A stretch of DNA of 64,000 nt from Pseudomonadota bacterium (GTDB lineage: Bacteria > Pseudomonadota > Gammaproteobacteria > Steroidobacterales > Steroidobacteraceae): assembly GCA_025356075.1 (NCBI GenBank), contig JANXUT010000053.1, positions 186,001 through 250,000 of the forward strand, in the 5' to 3' direction. A program made the translations under genes and the position numbers. Below the pieces are notes generated by a model. That model saw nothing but the letters and a program-made list of their open reading frames with translations, was not told the origin of the DNA and made no database searches. Below are positions 1 through 7,915 of this stretch, one piece after another (position 1 is the first letter of the stretch; every line of letters starts with the position of its first letter).

Positions 1-2
1 CA

Positions 3-941
3 ACCGCGCGCTTCCTCGACCGCCTGAAGCCACAGCTCGGCGTGCTGCTCGAGACCGAGCTGTGGCCGAACCTCTATCGCGCCTGCGCGCGCCGCGGCAT
101 TCCGCTTGTGCTGGCGAGCGCGCGGGTGTCGGCGCGCTCGGTGGCTCGCTACCGGCGCGCGGGTGAGCTCTTCACGCGTACGCTCGCCGACGCGCGCATC
201 GCTGCGCAGACCCCGGCCGACGCCGGGCGCTTCGCCGAGCTCGGCGTGGATCCGGCCCGGATCGAGGTGTGCGGCAACCTCAAGTTTGATTTCGAGCTGC
301 CGCCCGCCGTCCTGGCGGACGGGGCGGCACTGCGGGAGTCGTTCGGCCCCGCGCGGCCAGTGTGGGTCGCGGGCAGCACGCACGAAGGCGAGGAGGCGAT
401 CGCGCTCGAAGCGCACGCGCGCCTGCGCGCGCGCACGGCCGGCGCGCTCCTCGTGCTGGTGCCCCGTCACCCGCCGCGGTTCGAGGCAGTTGCCGACCTG
501 CTCGCGCGGCGCGGCGTCGTCTTTGCGAGGCGTAGCCTCCAAGCGCCGGTACGTCCCGAAACGAGCGTGCTGCTCTTAGATACGCTCGGCGAGCTCCTCG
601 CGTTCTACGCGGCGGGCGATATCGCCTTCGTCGGTGGCAGCCTCGTGCCGATCGGCGGGCACAACCTGCTCGAGCCGGCGGCGCTCGGCCGGCCCGTGCT
701 CACCGGTCCCTCTACCGCGAATGCGCCGGCGGTGGCCGCGCTCCTCATCGAGGCTGGCGCTCTGCGGGTCGTCAAGGACGCGACGGAACTCGACCGGTGG
801 CTCGAGGCATGGTTCGCCGACCCCGCCGCACGGGAACGCGTCGGCGGCAGGGGTCGCGCGGTGATTGGCGCGAATCGCGGCGCGCTCGGGCGCGTGCTCG
901 CGATCGTCGCGCCGCTCGTGCGGCGCGAGCCAAATCCCTAG
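3..941 (+). CDS. waaA: 3-deoxy-D-manno-octulosonic acid (Kdo) transferase, 5' truncated by window edge
   Basis: Transfers Kdo from CMP-Kdo to lipid A on the inner face of the inner membrane, the first step of LPS inner-core synthesis. The frame is open to the window edge, so 312 C-terminal residues are visible; full WaaA is about 420-430 residues, so roughly 110 are missing, including the membrane anchor. Visible signs are ETELWPNL near the start, GNLKFD, the AGSTHEGEE loop of the GT-B C-terminal domain, a VPRHPPRF segment and the nucleotide-sugar site GGSLVPIGGHNLLEPA. A GTG at 42 is internal to the domain and is not the start. It converges on tolC with two bases between the stop codons, which matches a waaA/tolC pairing common in gammaproteobacteria. 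Confidence 0.95.
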   Translation, partial: TARFLDRLKPQLGVLLETELWPNLYRACARRGIPLVLASARVSARSVARYRRAGELFTRTLADARIAAQTPADAGRFAELGVDPARIEVCGNLKFDFELPPAVLADGAALRESFGPARPVWVAGSTHEGEEAIALEAHARLRARTAGALLVLVPRHPPRFEAVADLLARRGVVFARRSLQAPVRPETSVLLLDTLGELLAFYAAGDIAFVGGSLVPIGGHNLLEPAALGRPVLTGPSTANAPAVAALLIEAGALRVVKDATELDRWLEAWFADPAARERVGGRGRAVIGANRGALGRVLAIVAPLVRREPNP

Positions 942-943
942 TT

Positions 944-2332
944 CTATTTGACCGAGACGGTCTGGCCGAGCCAGCTGTTGACGCGCGCGAGCCGTGATTC
1001 ATCGAGCGTGCCAGCCGCCTGCTCGAGCGTCAGCACGTTAATCACGTAGTCGTAGCGGCTGCGGGCGTAGCTCGTTTGCGCATCGAAGAGCCGCTGGCGG
1101 GCGAGCAGCACGTCGACCGCCGTGCGCGTGCCGACCTCGTAGCCCGCTTCGGTCGCCGACAGCGCCGTCTGGCTCGAGGCGAGTGCCTGCTTGAGCGCGG
1201 TGACGCGGGCGATCTCGCTGATTACCCCGAGGTAGGCATCGCGCGTGTCGCGCTCGGTCTGGCGCGCGGTGCCTTCGAGTCGCTCGCGCGCGGCGCGCTG
1301 ACGGTACACGGCCGCGCGTACCGTCGACTGCGTATAGCCGCCGGAAAAAATTGGTACTTTGAGCTGCAGGCTGATTTGCTTGTCGTCGGTCAACGTTCCG
1401 GCAGGCTGCAGGCCGCCGTCGATGGTCGTGTATGCCCCCGTGTTGTTGGAACTCTTGCTCGCGACGAGGTCGAGCGTGGGAGCGTGACCCGAGCGGGCGA
1501 TCGTGACGTTGTCCCGGGCGATGTCAGCACCGAGGCGCGCCGAGCTCAAAGCGAGGTTCTGGTCAAGCGCTGCGCGCACCCACTGGTCCTCGCTCGCTGG
1601 GCTCGGCGAGACGAGCGGCATGTCATCGCCCGGTCGCGACAGCTCATCGAACGCATCCCCGGTCAGCTGGCGCAGCCCCTCGCGCGTGGAGGCGAGCGTT
1701 CGCTTAGCTCCAATCACGGCGGCGGTCGCCTGATCGGCGGCGGCCTTGGCCTCCTCGACGTCGGTGATTGCGATGAGGCCCACCTCGAAGCGCTTTTGCG
1801 CCTGCTCGAGCTGGCGCGAGATCGCCTCTTTGGAGGCCTCGGCGGCGTCGAGCGTGTCGCGTGCCGCCAGCACGTTGAAGTAGGCGGTCGCGGTCCTGAG
1901 GATCACGCTCTCCTGCGCCGCGTGATAGTCGACTTCAGCCTGGGCCACTTGCGCGCTCGCTTCGCGCAGCGCCGTGAACTGATCCCAGCGGAACAGCGTC
2001 TGGCGAAGTTGCACGTTCCACTGCCGGACGTCGCTTGTAGTGCTGTAGGGGAGCGGGAAGAACTTCTGCTGGGCAACGTCGAAACTCGTGAAGTTGCCGG
2101 AGCTCATGTCGCGCGTGTAGCCGGCCGTACCATTCACCTGCGGCAGCAGCGCCGCCAGGGCCTGCGGCTTCGCCTCGCGGGCCGCGAGCCGGTTGGCGTC
2201 GGCTTCCCGGAGGATCGGATCATTTCGAAGCGCCCGCTGGTAGATCTCGGCGAGATCCGCCGCGAAAGCGAGGCCAGGCAGGAGGAGCGCAAGGCTGAAC
2301 GCAGCGGCCAGGCGCCGGGTGGTCGAGTTCAT
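944..2332 (-). CDS. tolC: TolC family outer membrane efflux channel
   Basis: Outer-membrane channel that links inner-membrane type I secretion and RND pumps to the outside. The 462-residue protein has a signal peptide (residues 1-24, ending LAFA-A), then the duplicated outer-membrane efflux repeat: first copy from LAEIYQRALRNDP, second from the region of EDQWVRAALDQNLALSSARL. Long Ala/Arg/Glu-rich helices and the two beta-strand patches (VNGTAGYTRD and the IDGGLQPAG region) fit a TolC half-barrel. Length is typical for TolC (450-490). It is the last gene of a minus-strand set pcm, rhodanese, tolC, but also has its own AT-rich promoter/operator-like sequence 44-67 bases upstream, so it may be expressed separately. 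Confidence 0.95.
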   Translation of the reverse strand: MNSTTRRLAAAFSLALLLPGLAFAADLAEIYQRALRNDPILREADANRLAAREAKPQALAALLPQVNGTAGYTRDMSSGNFTSFDVAQQKFFPLPYSTTSDVRQWNVQLRQTLFRWDQFTALREASAQVAQAEVDYHAAQESVILRTATAYFNVLAARDTLDAAEASKEAISRQLEQAQKRFEVGLIAITDVEEAKAAADQATAAVIGAKRTLASTREGLRQLTGDAFDELSRPGDDMPLVSPSPASEDQWVRAALDQNLALSSARLGADIARDNVTIARSGHAPTLDLVASKSSNNTGAYTTIDGGLQPAGTLTDDKQISLQLKVPIFSGGYTQSTVRAAVYRQRAARERLEGTARQTERDTRDAYLGVISEIARVTALKQALASSQTALSATEAGYEVGTRTAVDVLLARQRLFDAQTSYARSRYDYVINVLTLEQAAGTLDESRLARVNSWLGQTVSVK

Positions 2333-2375
2333 TCCGTCAGATCCCTTCGAGTAGCCGACAACCCGTTAGAGAGTT

Positions 2376-2399
2376 GGTGTTATATAACTGTATATCACC
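2376..2399 (-). promoter_or_regulatory. AT-rich inverted repeat upstream of tolC (candidate operator/promoter)
   Basis: Read on the plus strand the arms are GGTGTTATA and TATATCACC, separated by TAACTG, a dyad with one mismatched position in nine. It lies 44-67 bases before the tolC start in an AT-rich island inside a very GC-rich region, and contains TATAAC on the minus strand, a plausible -10 element. A repressor dyad overlapping a -10 box is the simplest reading. The regulator is unknown. Confidence 0.45.
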
Positions 2400-2437
2400 C
2401 AAATCGACCGTCGAAACCGGTTGGTCGCGCCGGGCCC

Positions 2438-2758
2438 TCAGTACGTCGCAAGGCTCGGGTCGACCTCGCGCGCCCAGGCGAGGATTCCGCCGGTCAGGTT
2501 GGCGACCGACGGATAGCCCTGCGACTCCAGAAACCGCGCCACGTTGAGGCTGCGTCCGCCCGACCGGCACATCACTACGATATCCCGCCCGCGGTCGAGT
2601 TCCGCGAGCCGGCCCGGCACCTCGCCCATCGGAATGTGGACGGCCGTCGGTAGCGATGCGACCTCGAGCTCCCAGGCCTCGCGGACATCGAGCAGGAGCG
2701 TCGTTGCGCTTCCCGCGGCATCGCGCTGGTACTCGGTGGGGGTGAGCTCGCCGACCAC
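2438..2758 (-). CDS. Single-domain rhodanese-like protein
   Basis: Small (106 aa) single rhodanese domain, likely a sulfur carrier or thiosulfate/polysulfide sulfurtransferase in the cytosol. The domain opens with LTPTEYQRD, followed by LLLDVREAWELEVASLP, and the active-site loop VVMCRSGGRS has the catalytic cysteine in the usual C-x4-R loop. The C-terminal part (GYPSVANLTGGILAW) is the standard end of the fold. The start is GTG and lies ten bases after the end of the Pcm-like gene, with tolC following, so the three are probably co-transcribed. This neighbourhood occurs in many gammaproteobacteria, but the sulfur substrate is not known from sequence. Confidence 0.9.
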   Translation of the reverse strand: MVGELTPTEYQRDAAGSATTLLLDVREAWELEVASLPTAVHIPMGEVPGRLAELDRGRDIVVMCRSGGRSLNVARFLESQGYPSVANLTGGILAWAREVDPSLATY

Positions 2759-2768
2759 GCAGGCAGGC

Positions 2769-3419
2769 TCAGAACACGAACGCGGACGGGCGCGTCGCGT
2801 TCGAAAGCGGGTCGATCATCGTCTCGAAGAGCTCGGTGCGCGAGAAGCCCGCACTGCCGACGCGGGTAACGAGCTCCGCGGTCATGGGCGGCGCGCTCCC
2901 GATGGCGACGAAGAGGCGCCCGCCGGGCTTCAGCCACCCCTCGTAGCGGGGGTCATAGACCGGGAGAGACGCTCCGAGTACCAGGACATCGACGGGCAGG
3001 GCCGGTCGCCACACGGTCGCATCCGCGGTGCGGACCGTGACCGAGGGGAAACCTGCAGCGCGCAGGTTTGCGCTCGCGAATTCGGCGAGCGCCGGTCGAA
3101 TCTCGAGCGTCTCAACCTCGCCGCCGAGCGTTGCCAGGCACGCGGCGAGGAAGCCGCTGCCGGTGCCAACCTCGATGACCGTGTCGCCGGGTGCGATATC
3201 GCACGCCTGCAGGATCCGACCGTCGATCTTCGGGGCGAGCATCGACTGGCCATCGCCAAGCGGGATGGGCGAGTCGGCGAAGGCGAGCTGGCGGTAGGCG
3301 GCAGGCACGAAGCGCTCGCGCGGCACGCGCGCGAGTGCCTCAAGGACGCGCGGGTCGAGAACGTCCCAGGCACGAACCTGCTGGTCGACCATCTGCTGGC
3401 GAGCGGCTTCGATATCCAT
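2769..3419 (-). CDS. Protein-L-isoaspartate O-methyltransferase family protein
   Basis: SAM-dependent methyltransferase of the Pcm family, 216 residues from the ATG at 3419 (MDIEAARQQMVDQQVRAWDV). The reading frame stays open upstream to 3614 but that part has no family similarity, so I use the internal ATG. Motif I is VIEVGTGSGFLAACLA and the preceding SMLAPKI plus ERFVPAAYRQLA segments are Pcm hallmarks. Classical Pcm has a PYD/QPYIV segment; here it reads SMLAPKID, so isoaspartate repair is likely but not certain. It is the first gene of pcm-rhodanese-tolC. A TTGGCA/CATAAT promoter candidate lies about 100 bases upstream. Confidence 0.88.
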   Translation of the reverse strand: MDIEAARQQMVDQQVRAWDVLDPRVLEALARVPRERFVPAAYRQLAFADSPIPLGDGQSMLAPKIDGRILQACDIAPGDTVIEVGTGSGFLAACLATLGGEVETLEIRPALAEFASANLRAAGFPSVTVRTADATVWRPALPVDVLVLGASLPVYDPRYEGWLKPGGRLFVAIGSAPPMTAELVTRVGSAGFSRTELFETMIDPLSNATRPSAFVF

Positions 3420-3521
3420 GCGCGAATCGGCCTTTGGAAATGCGCCCGTCAAAACGAGGGCGCCGAGGTTACGGGCTTCACCACGGCGCGACAAGGACGC
3501 GAGCGGCGCACCAAAACCCCG

Positions 3522-3551
3522 ATTATGGTGAATGTTACTTATCGCTGCCAA
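3522..3551 (-). promoter_or_regulatory. Candidate sigma-70 promoter for pcm-rhodanese-tolC
   Basis: On the minus strand TTGGCA (3546-3551) and CATAAT (3522-3527) are separated by 18 bases, about 100 bases before the Pcm start. It lies in the 296-base divergent gap between this operon and the GGDEF-EAL gene. I see no gene and no other clear signal in that gap. Confidence 0.4.
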
Positions 3552-3715
3552 GGCCTTCGGTATCCTCGGCTGACTGGGGATATACACGAGTGGACCGCCA
3601 CGGGGCGGGACCATTGAGACTTCTGAACGACTCGTCTGTGGCGCGACCTCGGCGCCGGCACCCGTAGCAACGGGGCCGGATGCACCGGTCGTCGACGGGG
3701 TGAGGGAAGAATCCG

Positions 3716-5905
3716 TTGACCGTTATCGAAGTCGCCGCGCTCATCGCGCTGGCGCTCGCGGGTGCTGCGGCCGCCGATGCCTGGCGGTCGCGGCGCCGCG
3801 TGCGGGCCGCGGAGGAGAACCTCGAGGCCGAGGTCGCGCGCCTCGCCGTGCCCCGCGTCGTCGCGCCGACCGAGGGCTCGTTCCACGTTCTCGTCGATGC
3901 CGTCCACGAGGCGGTGCTGATCCACGCCGAACGGATCCTGCTGATCAACCCCAGGTTCGCGACGCTCTTCGGCCATCCCCCCGCCGAGATCATCGGCCGG
4001 CACCTCGCCGAGTTCGTCGCGCCCGACTACGCCGAGCTCGTCTCGGACAACGTCCGTAGGCGCCTCGCCGGCGAGCCCGCCGCCGAGCGCTACGAGATCG
4101 AGCTCACCGACGAGCACGGCCAGGTAACCCGGCTCGAGCTCGCCGGCACCCTCCTCAAGTACCGCGGCGCGAACGCGATCCTGTTCACCGCGATCGAGAT
4201 GGTCGGCCGCGCGGCGCACGGCGCCGAGCTCGTGCGCGGCCGTGCGCAGGCGACGCTCGACTCGCTCGGCGACGGACTCGTCACGACCGATTCCTACGGC
4301 CGCATCGACTTCGTCAATCGCGCCGCCGAGCAGCTGCTCGGCCAGTCGCTCGCCGAGATCCAGGGCCGCCAGTTCGGCGAAGTCGTCACCGTCGTCGACG
4401 AGGCGGACCGGCGCGCGCTCACCGATCCCGTCCGCCAGAGCCTGACCTCGGGCGTCAAGGTGTCGCTCGGCCGGCGCGCGGTGGTGCTGACGCGTGGCGA
4501 CGGCGCGGAGCGCAGCATCGAGTTGAGCGCGGCGCCGCTCGCCGGCGAGCAGGGCGAGACGGCGGGCGCGGTCGTGCTTCTCCACGACGTCACCGAGCTT
4601 CGCGGCATTGCGCGGCAGATGAGCTACCAGGCGAGCCACGACGCGCTCACCGGGCTCGTCAACCGGCGCGAGTTCGAGCGGCGCCTGCAGGACAGCCTCG
4701 AGCTCGCAAGGAGCGGCGCGCAGACTCACGTGCTCTGCTACCTCGACCTCGACCGGTTCAAGACCGTCAACGACACGAGCGGCCACATGGCCGGCGACAA
4801 CATGCTCCGGGAGGTCGCGGCGCTCGTGAAGGATGCGGTGCGCGACTCCGACACCGTCGCGCGCATCGGTGGCGATGAGTTCGCGATGCTGCTGGTGGGC
4901 TGCCCGCTCGAGAAGGCGATCCAGATCGCCGAGGACGTCTCGACCGCGATCCGCGACTACCGCTTCGTGTGGAAGGACAAGATCTTCGCGATCGGCGTCA
5001 GCATCGGGCTCGTCGAGATCGGTCGCGAGTCGAGTTCGATGGAGGACGTGATGTCGGCGGCGGACTCCGCCTGCTACGTCGCCAAGAGTCGCGGCCAGGG
5101 CCAGGTGCACGTCTACTCGGCGCGCGACGAGGCCGTCGCCCGCCAGCGCGGCGAGATCCACTGGCTGCAGCGACTGCAGCACGCGCTCCGCGACAACCGC
5201 TTCGTGCTGTACACGCAGCCGATCGTCGCGGCGCCGGCGACCGCCGACCGGGGACCTGCGCTCGAGATCCTCGTGCGGCTCCTCGGCGATGACGGCGCGG
5301 TGATCGCACCGGGTGAGTTCCTGAAGGCCGCCGAGCGCTACCGGCTCATGTCGCTCGTTGATCGCTGGGTCGTGCAGGCGGCGCTCGCCGCGCTCGGCCG
5401 CGGTGCGATCAAGCTCGCCTCCGGGCGCAGCATCGCGATCAACATCTCGGGCCAGACGCTCGGCGATGCGCAGTTCCTCGAATTCGTCGTCGAGTGCCTC
5501 GACCGCACCGGCGTCAGCCCCGGCCAGGTCTGCTTCGAGGTGACCGAGGCCTCCGTCGTCGCGAACCTCGAGCACGCGAGGCGCTTCATCGGCGTCCTGC
5601 ACGGCATGGGCTGCACGTTCGCGCTCGATGACTTTGGGAGTGGCCTCGGCTCGTTCGCGAACTTGAAGACCCTCGCGATGGACTTCCTCAAGATCGACGG
5701 CCTCTACATGCGCAACCTCGCCCGTGACTCGGTCAACCAGGCGATGGTGTCGGCGATGATCAAGCTCGCCCGCACGCTCGACTTCAAGGTGATCGGCGAG
5801 CAGGTCGAGGACGCCGCCTCGCTCGATGCGGCCAGGCGCATGGGCATCGACTACATGCAGGGCTACGTCATCGCACGCCCGGAGCCGCTGCAACCGGCTG
5901 CCTGA
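3716..5905 (+). CDS. PAS-PAS-GGDEF-EAL cyclic-di-GMP turnover protein
   Basis: A 729-residue bifunctional candidate for synthesis and breakdown of cyclic di-GMP. Order: N-terminal membrane helix (about 5-22), PAS (about 47-150), second PAS (about 178-300), GGDEF domain (about 310-465) and EAL domain (about 483-725). The GGDEF motif is intact (residues 385-389), with an RDSD inhibitory I-site five residues before it. The EAL signature reads EIL at about 517; NISGQ, FEVTE, DDFGSG, LKIDG, GEQVED and MQGY are present, so phosphodiesterase residues look kept. The start must be TTG at 3716: an in-frame TGA lies 15 bases upstream, and GAGGGAAG gives a ribosome binding site. The single helix suggests membrane attachment. 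It is expressed away from the pcm operon. Confidence 0.93.
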   Translation: MTVIEVAALIALALAGAAAADAWRSRRRVRAAEENLEAEVARLAVPRVVAPTEGSFHVLVDAVHEAVLIHAERILLINPRFATLFGHPPAEIIGRHLAEFVAPDYAELVSDNVRRRLAGEPAAERYEIELTDEHGQVTRLELAGTLLKYRGANAILFTAIEMVGRAAHGAELVRGRAQATLDSLGDGLVTTDSYGRIDFVNRAAEQLLGQSLAEIQGRQFGEVVTVVDEADRRALTDPVRQSLTSGVKVSLGRRAVVLTRGDGAERSIELSAAPLAGEQGETAGAVVLLHDVTELRGIARQMSYQASHDALTGLVNRREFERRLQDSLELARSGAQTHVLCYLDLDRFKTVNDTSGHMAGDNMLREVAALVKDAVRDSDTVARIGGDEFAMLLVGCPLEKAIQIAEDVSTAIRDYRFVWKDKIFAIGVSIGLVEIGRESSSMEDVMSAADSACYVAKSRGQGQVHVYSARDEAVARQRGEIHWLQRLQHALRDNRFVLYTQPIVAAPATADRGPALEILVRLLGDDGAVIAPGEFLKAAERYRLMSLVDRWVVQAALAALGRGAIKLASGRSIAINISGQTLGDAQFLEFVVECLDRTGVSPGQVCFEVTEASVVANLEHARRFIGVLHGMGCTFALDDFGSGLGSFANLKTLAMDFLKIDGLYMRNLARDSVNQAMVSAMIKLARTLDFKVIGEQVEDAASLDAARRMGIDYMQGYVIARPEPLQPAA

Positions 5906-5953
5906 GCCGGCGCTGTGTCACACTCCCGGCATTCATCGCCATGGGGGTCTGCC

Positions 5954-6433
5954 GTGCGTCATCCCGCCTCGCTCAAGCAATTTCTCGCCGCCGCCGCGTT
6001 CCTCGCGCTCGGCCTTGCGAGCGCGCTCGCCACGGGCGGCGAGCGCCCGAAGGTCGAGTTCCTGAACTCCGAGGCGGCCGAGAAGGCCGGCCTGCCGTTT
6101 TCGCAGGCGGTCCGCAACGGCGACACGCTCTACCTCTCGGGCCAGATCGGCGCGCCGCCGGGCACCCGCGAGCTCGTTCCCGGGGGCTTCGCTCCCGAGG
6201 CGCGCCAGGTGCTCGAGAACATCCGCGCAATCCTCACCGCGAACGGCCGCACGACCGCGGATCTCGTCAAGTGCACGGTCTTGCTGGCCGACATGAGGGA
6301 TTGGCCGGCGTTCAACGAGATCTACGTGAGCTTCCTCAAGAAGCCGTATCCGGCGAGGAGCGCGATCGGCACCTCGGGACTCGCGCTCGGCGCGCGGGTC
6401 GAGGTCGAGTGCATCGCAAGCGCCGGGCCCTGA
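5954..6433 (+). CDS. RidA/YjgF-family protein with N-terminal export signal
   Basis: RidA proteins hydrolyse reactive enamine/imine intermediates. The domain runs from about residue 25 to the end and holds YLSGQIG, the VLENIRAIL helix, VKCTVLLADM and the key arginine in ARSAIGTSGLALGARVEVE. Unlike cytosolic RidA (about 128 aa), this one is 159 aa with a hydrophobic leader (LKQFLAAAAFLALGLASALA) typical of a signal peptide, so it probably acts in the periplasm. I prefer GTG at 5954, preceded by a G-rich ribosome binding site; the same frame also has a GTG at 5915. It converges on scoB with nine bases between. Substrate unknown. Confidence 0.88.
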   Translation: MRHPASLKQFLAAAAFLALGLASALATGGERPKVEFLNSEAAEKAGLPFSQAVRNGDTLYLSGQIGAPPGTRELVPGGFAPEARQVLENIRAILTANGRTTADLVKCTVLLADMRDWPAFNEIYVSFLKKPYPARSAIGTSGLALGARVEVECIASAGP

Positions 6434-6442
6434 GGCAGGAGC

Positions 6443-7084
6443 TTACGGGAGCAGCGGCGCGCCGGTCTTCGCGGCGACGTCCGCCCGGCTGACGCCGGGC
6501 GCGAGCTCGACGAGCTTGAGTCCCGCGGGCGTCACGTCGAGGACGCACAGGTCCGTGATGATCCGGTCGACGACCTTCAGGCCCGTCAGCGGCAGCGTGC
6601 ACGCGGGCAGGATCTTGAGGTCGGTCGTGCCGTCTTTCTTCCGCGCGACGTGCTCCATGACGATGACGACGCGCTCCACGCCGGCGACCAGGTCCATCGC
6701 CCCGCCCATGCCCTTGATCATCTTCTTCGGGATCATCCAGTTGGCGAGATCGCCGTGCTCGCTCACCTGCATCGCGCCCAGGATCGCGAGGTTAATCTTG
6801 CCGCCGCGGATCATCGCGAAGCTCTGGTCGGAGCCGAAGATCGAGGAGCCCGGGATCGTCGTGACGGTCTGCTTGCCGGCGTTGATGAGGTCGGCATCGA
6901 CCTGATCTTCAGTCGGGAACGGGCCGATGCCGAGCATTCCGTTCTCGCTCTGCAGCCACACCTCGATGTCCTTCGGCACGAAGTTCGCGACCAGCGTCGG
7001 GATGCCGATGCCGAGGTTCACGTAGAACCCGTCTTTCAGCTCGAGCGCGGCGCGCGCCGCCATCTCATCCTGTGTCCAGGCCAT
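6443..7084 (-). CDS. scoB: 3-oxoacid CoA-transferase subunit B
   Basis: Beta subunit of a class I CoA-transferase (succinyl-CoA:3-ketoacid type), 213 aa. [12 protein letters not shown] carries the catalytic glutamate that forms the glutamyl-CoA thioester. Other family blocks are [30 protein letters not shown] and the [10 protein letters not shown] loop. It lies immediately after scoA with one base between the genes, so the two are translated as a unit. The enzyme activates acetoacetate with succinyl-CoA in ketone-body or butanoate use; an acetate- or adipate-specific relative cannot be ruled out from sequence. Confidence 0.93.
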   Translation of the reverse strand: MAWTQDEMAARAALELKDGFYVNLGIGIPTLVANFVPKDIEVWLQSENGMLGIGPFPTEDQVDADLINAGKQTVTTIPGSSIFGSDQSFAMIRGGKINLAILGAMQVSEHGDLANWMIPKKMIKGMGGAMDLVAGVERVVIVMEHVARKKDGTTDLKILPACTLPLTGLKVVDRIITDLCVLDVTPAGLKLVELAPGVSRADVAAKTGAPLLP

Positions 7085-7085
7085 C

Positions 7086-7793
7086 TCAGCCTCCCGTCGG
7101 CACGCTGAGCGTGCGCTTTTCGATGTGCTTCACGGTGGCGGGGTTCCTGACGATGCGATGCACGTAGATGCCGGGCAGGTGGATGTCGTCGGGCTTGAGC
7201 GTGCCGACCGGGACGATCTCCTCGACCTCGACGACGCAGATGCGCCCCGCCGTTGCCGCCGCCGGGTTGAAGTTCCGCGCGGTGAGGCGAAAGCGCAGGT
7301 TGCCGCTCGTGTCGGCGACCTCGGCTTTGACGAGCGAGACGTCCGGTACGAGCGAGCGCTCCATCACGTAGGTCTTGCCGTCGAACTCCCGGAGTTCCTT
7401 GCCCTCGGCGACGAGCGTGCCGACGCCGGTCTGTGTGAAGAACGCGGGGATCCCGGCGCCGCCGGCCCTGAGCTTCTCGGCAAGCGTCCCCTGCGGCGTG
7501 AACTCGAGTTCGAGCTCGCCGGCGAGGTACTGGCGCTCGAACTCCTTGTTCTCGCCGACGTAGGAGGAAATCATCTTCTTGATCTGGCGCGTGAGGAGGA
7601 GCTTGCCGAGGCCGAGGCCATCGACGCCGGCGTTGTTGGAGATGACGGTGAGGTTCCGGGCGCCGGTGTCCTTCAACGCCTCGATGAGCATCTCCGGGAT
7701 GCCACATAGGCCAAAGCCGCCGACGGCGAGCATGGAGCCATCGCGGACGATTCCCTTGAGCGCGGCGTCTGCCGACGGATAGATCTTGTTCAC
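7086..7793 (-). CDS. scoA: 3-oxoacid CoA-transferase subunit A
   Basis: Alpha subunit partner of scoB, 235 aa. The N-terminal [16 protein letters not shown] block binds Co[29 protein letters not shown] and [19 protein letters not shown] are diagnostic of the SCOT A subunit. The start is GTG at 7793. About 120 bases separate it from the rhomboid gene on the same strand; I see no clear promoter in them. With scoB it gives a complete two-subunit enzyme, with no thiolase or hydroxybutyrate dehydrogenase adjacent. Confidence 0.93.
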   Translation of the reverse strand: MNKIYPSADAALKGIVRDGSMLAVGGFGLCGIPEMLIEALKDTGARNLTVISNNAGVDGLGLGKLLLTRQIKKMISSYVGENKEFERQYLAGELELEFTPQGTLAEKLRAGGAGIPAFFTQTGVGTLVAEGKELREFDGKTYVMERSLVPDVSLVKAEVADTSGNLRFRLTARNFNPAAATAGRICVVEVEEIVPVGTLKPDDIHLPGIYVHRIVRNPATVKHIEKRTLSVPTGG

Positions 7794-7915
7794 GGTGCCT
7801 CCGCGCCGACCCGAGCCGGCGCTCTACTCGCCATCTTAACCGAGGCCCTGCGGGCCGACCCGCGCCGAAGGCGACGCCGGGGGCAGGCTGATGCGACGCC
7901 AGCCGCTCGGGGCGG

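Noticed and set aside
3539-5893. 784-codon minus-strand open frame opposite the GGDEF-EAL gene
   Set aside because: Lies fully opposite a clear multi-domain gene; sequence is Arg/Ala/Glu/Asp-rich with no domain. It is a GC-rich shadow frame, as are the long frames opposite hppA (9942-12164), tkt (25189-27345), mpl and pyk.
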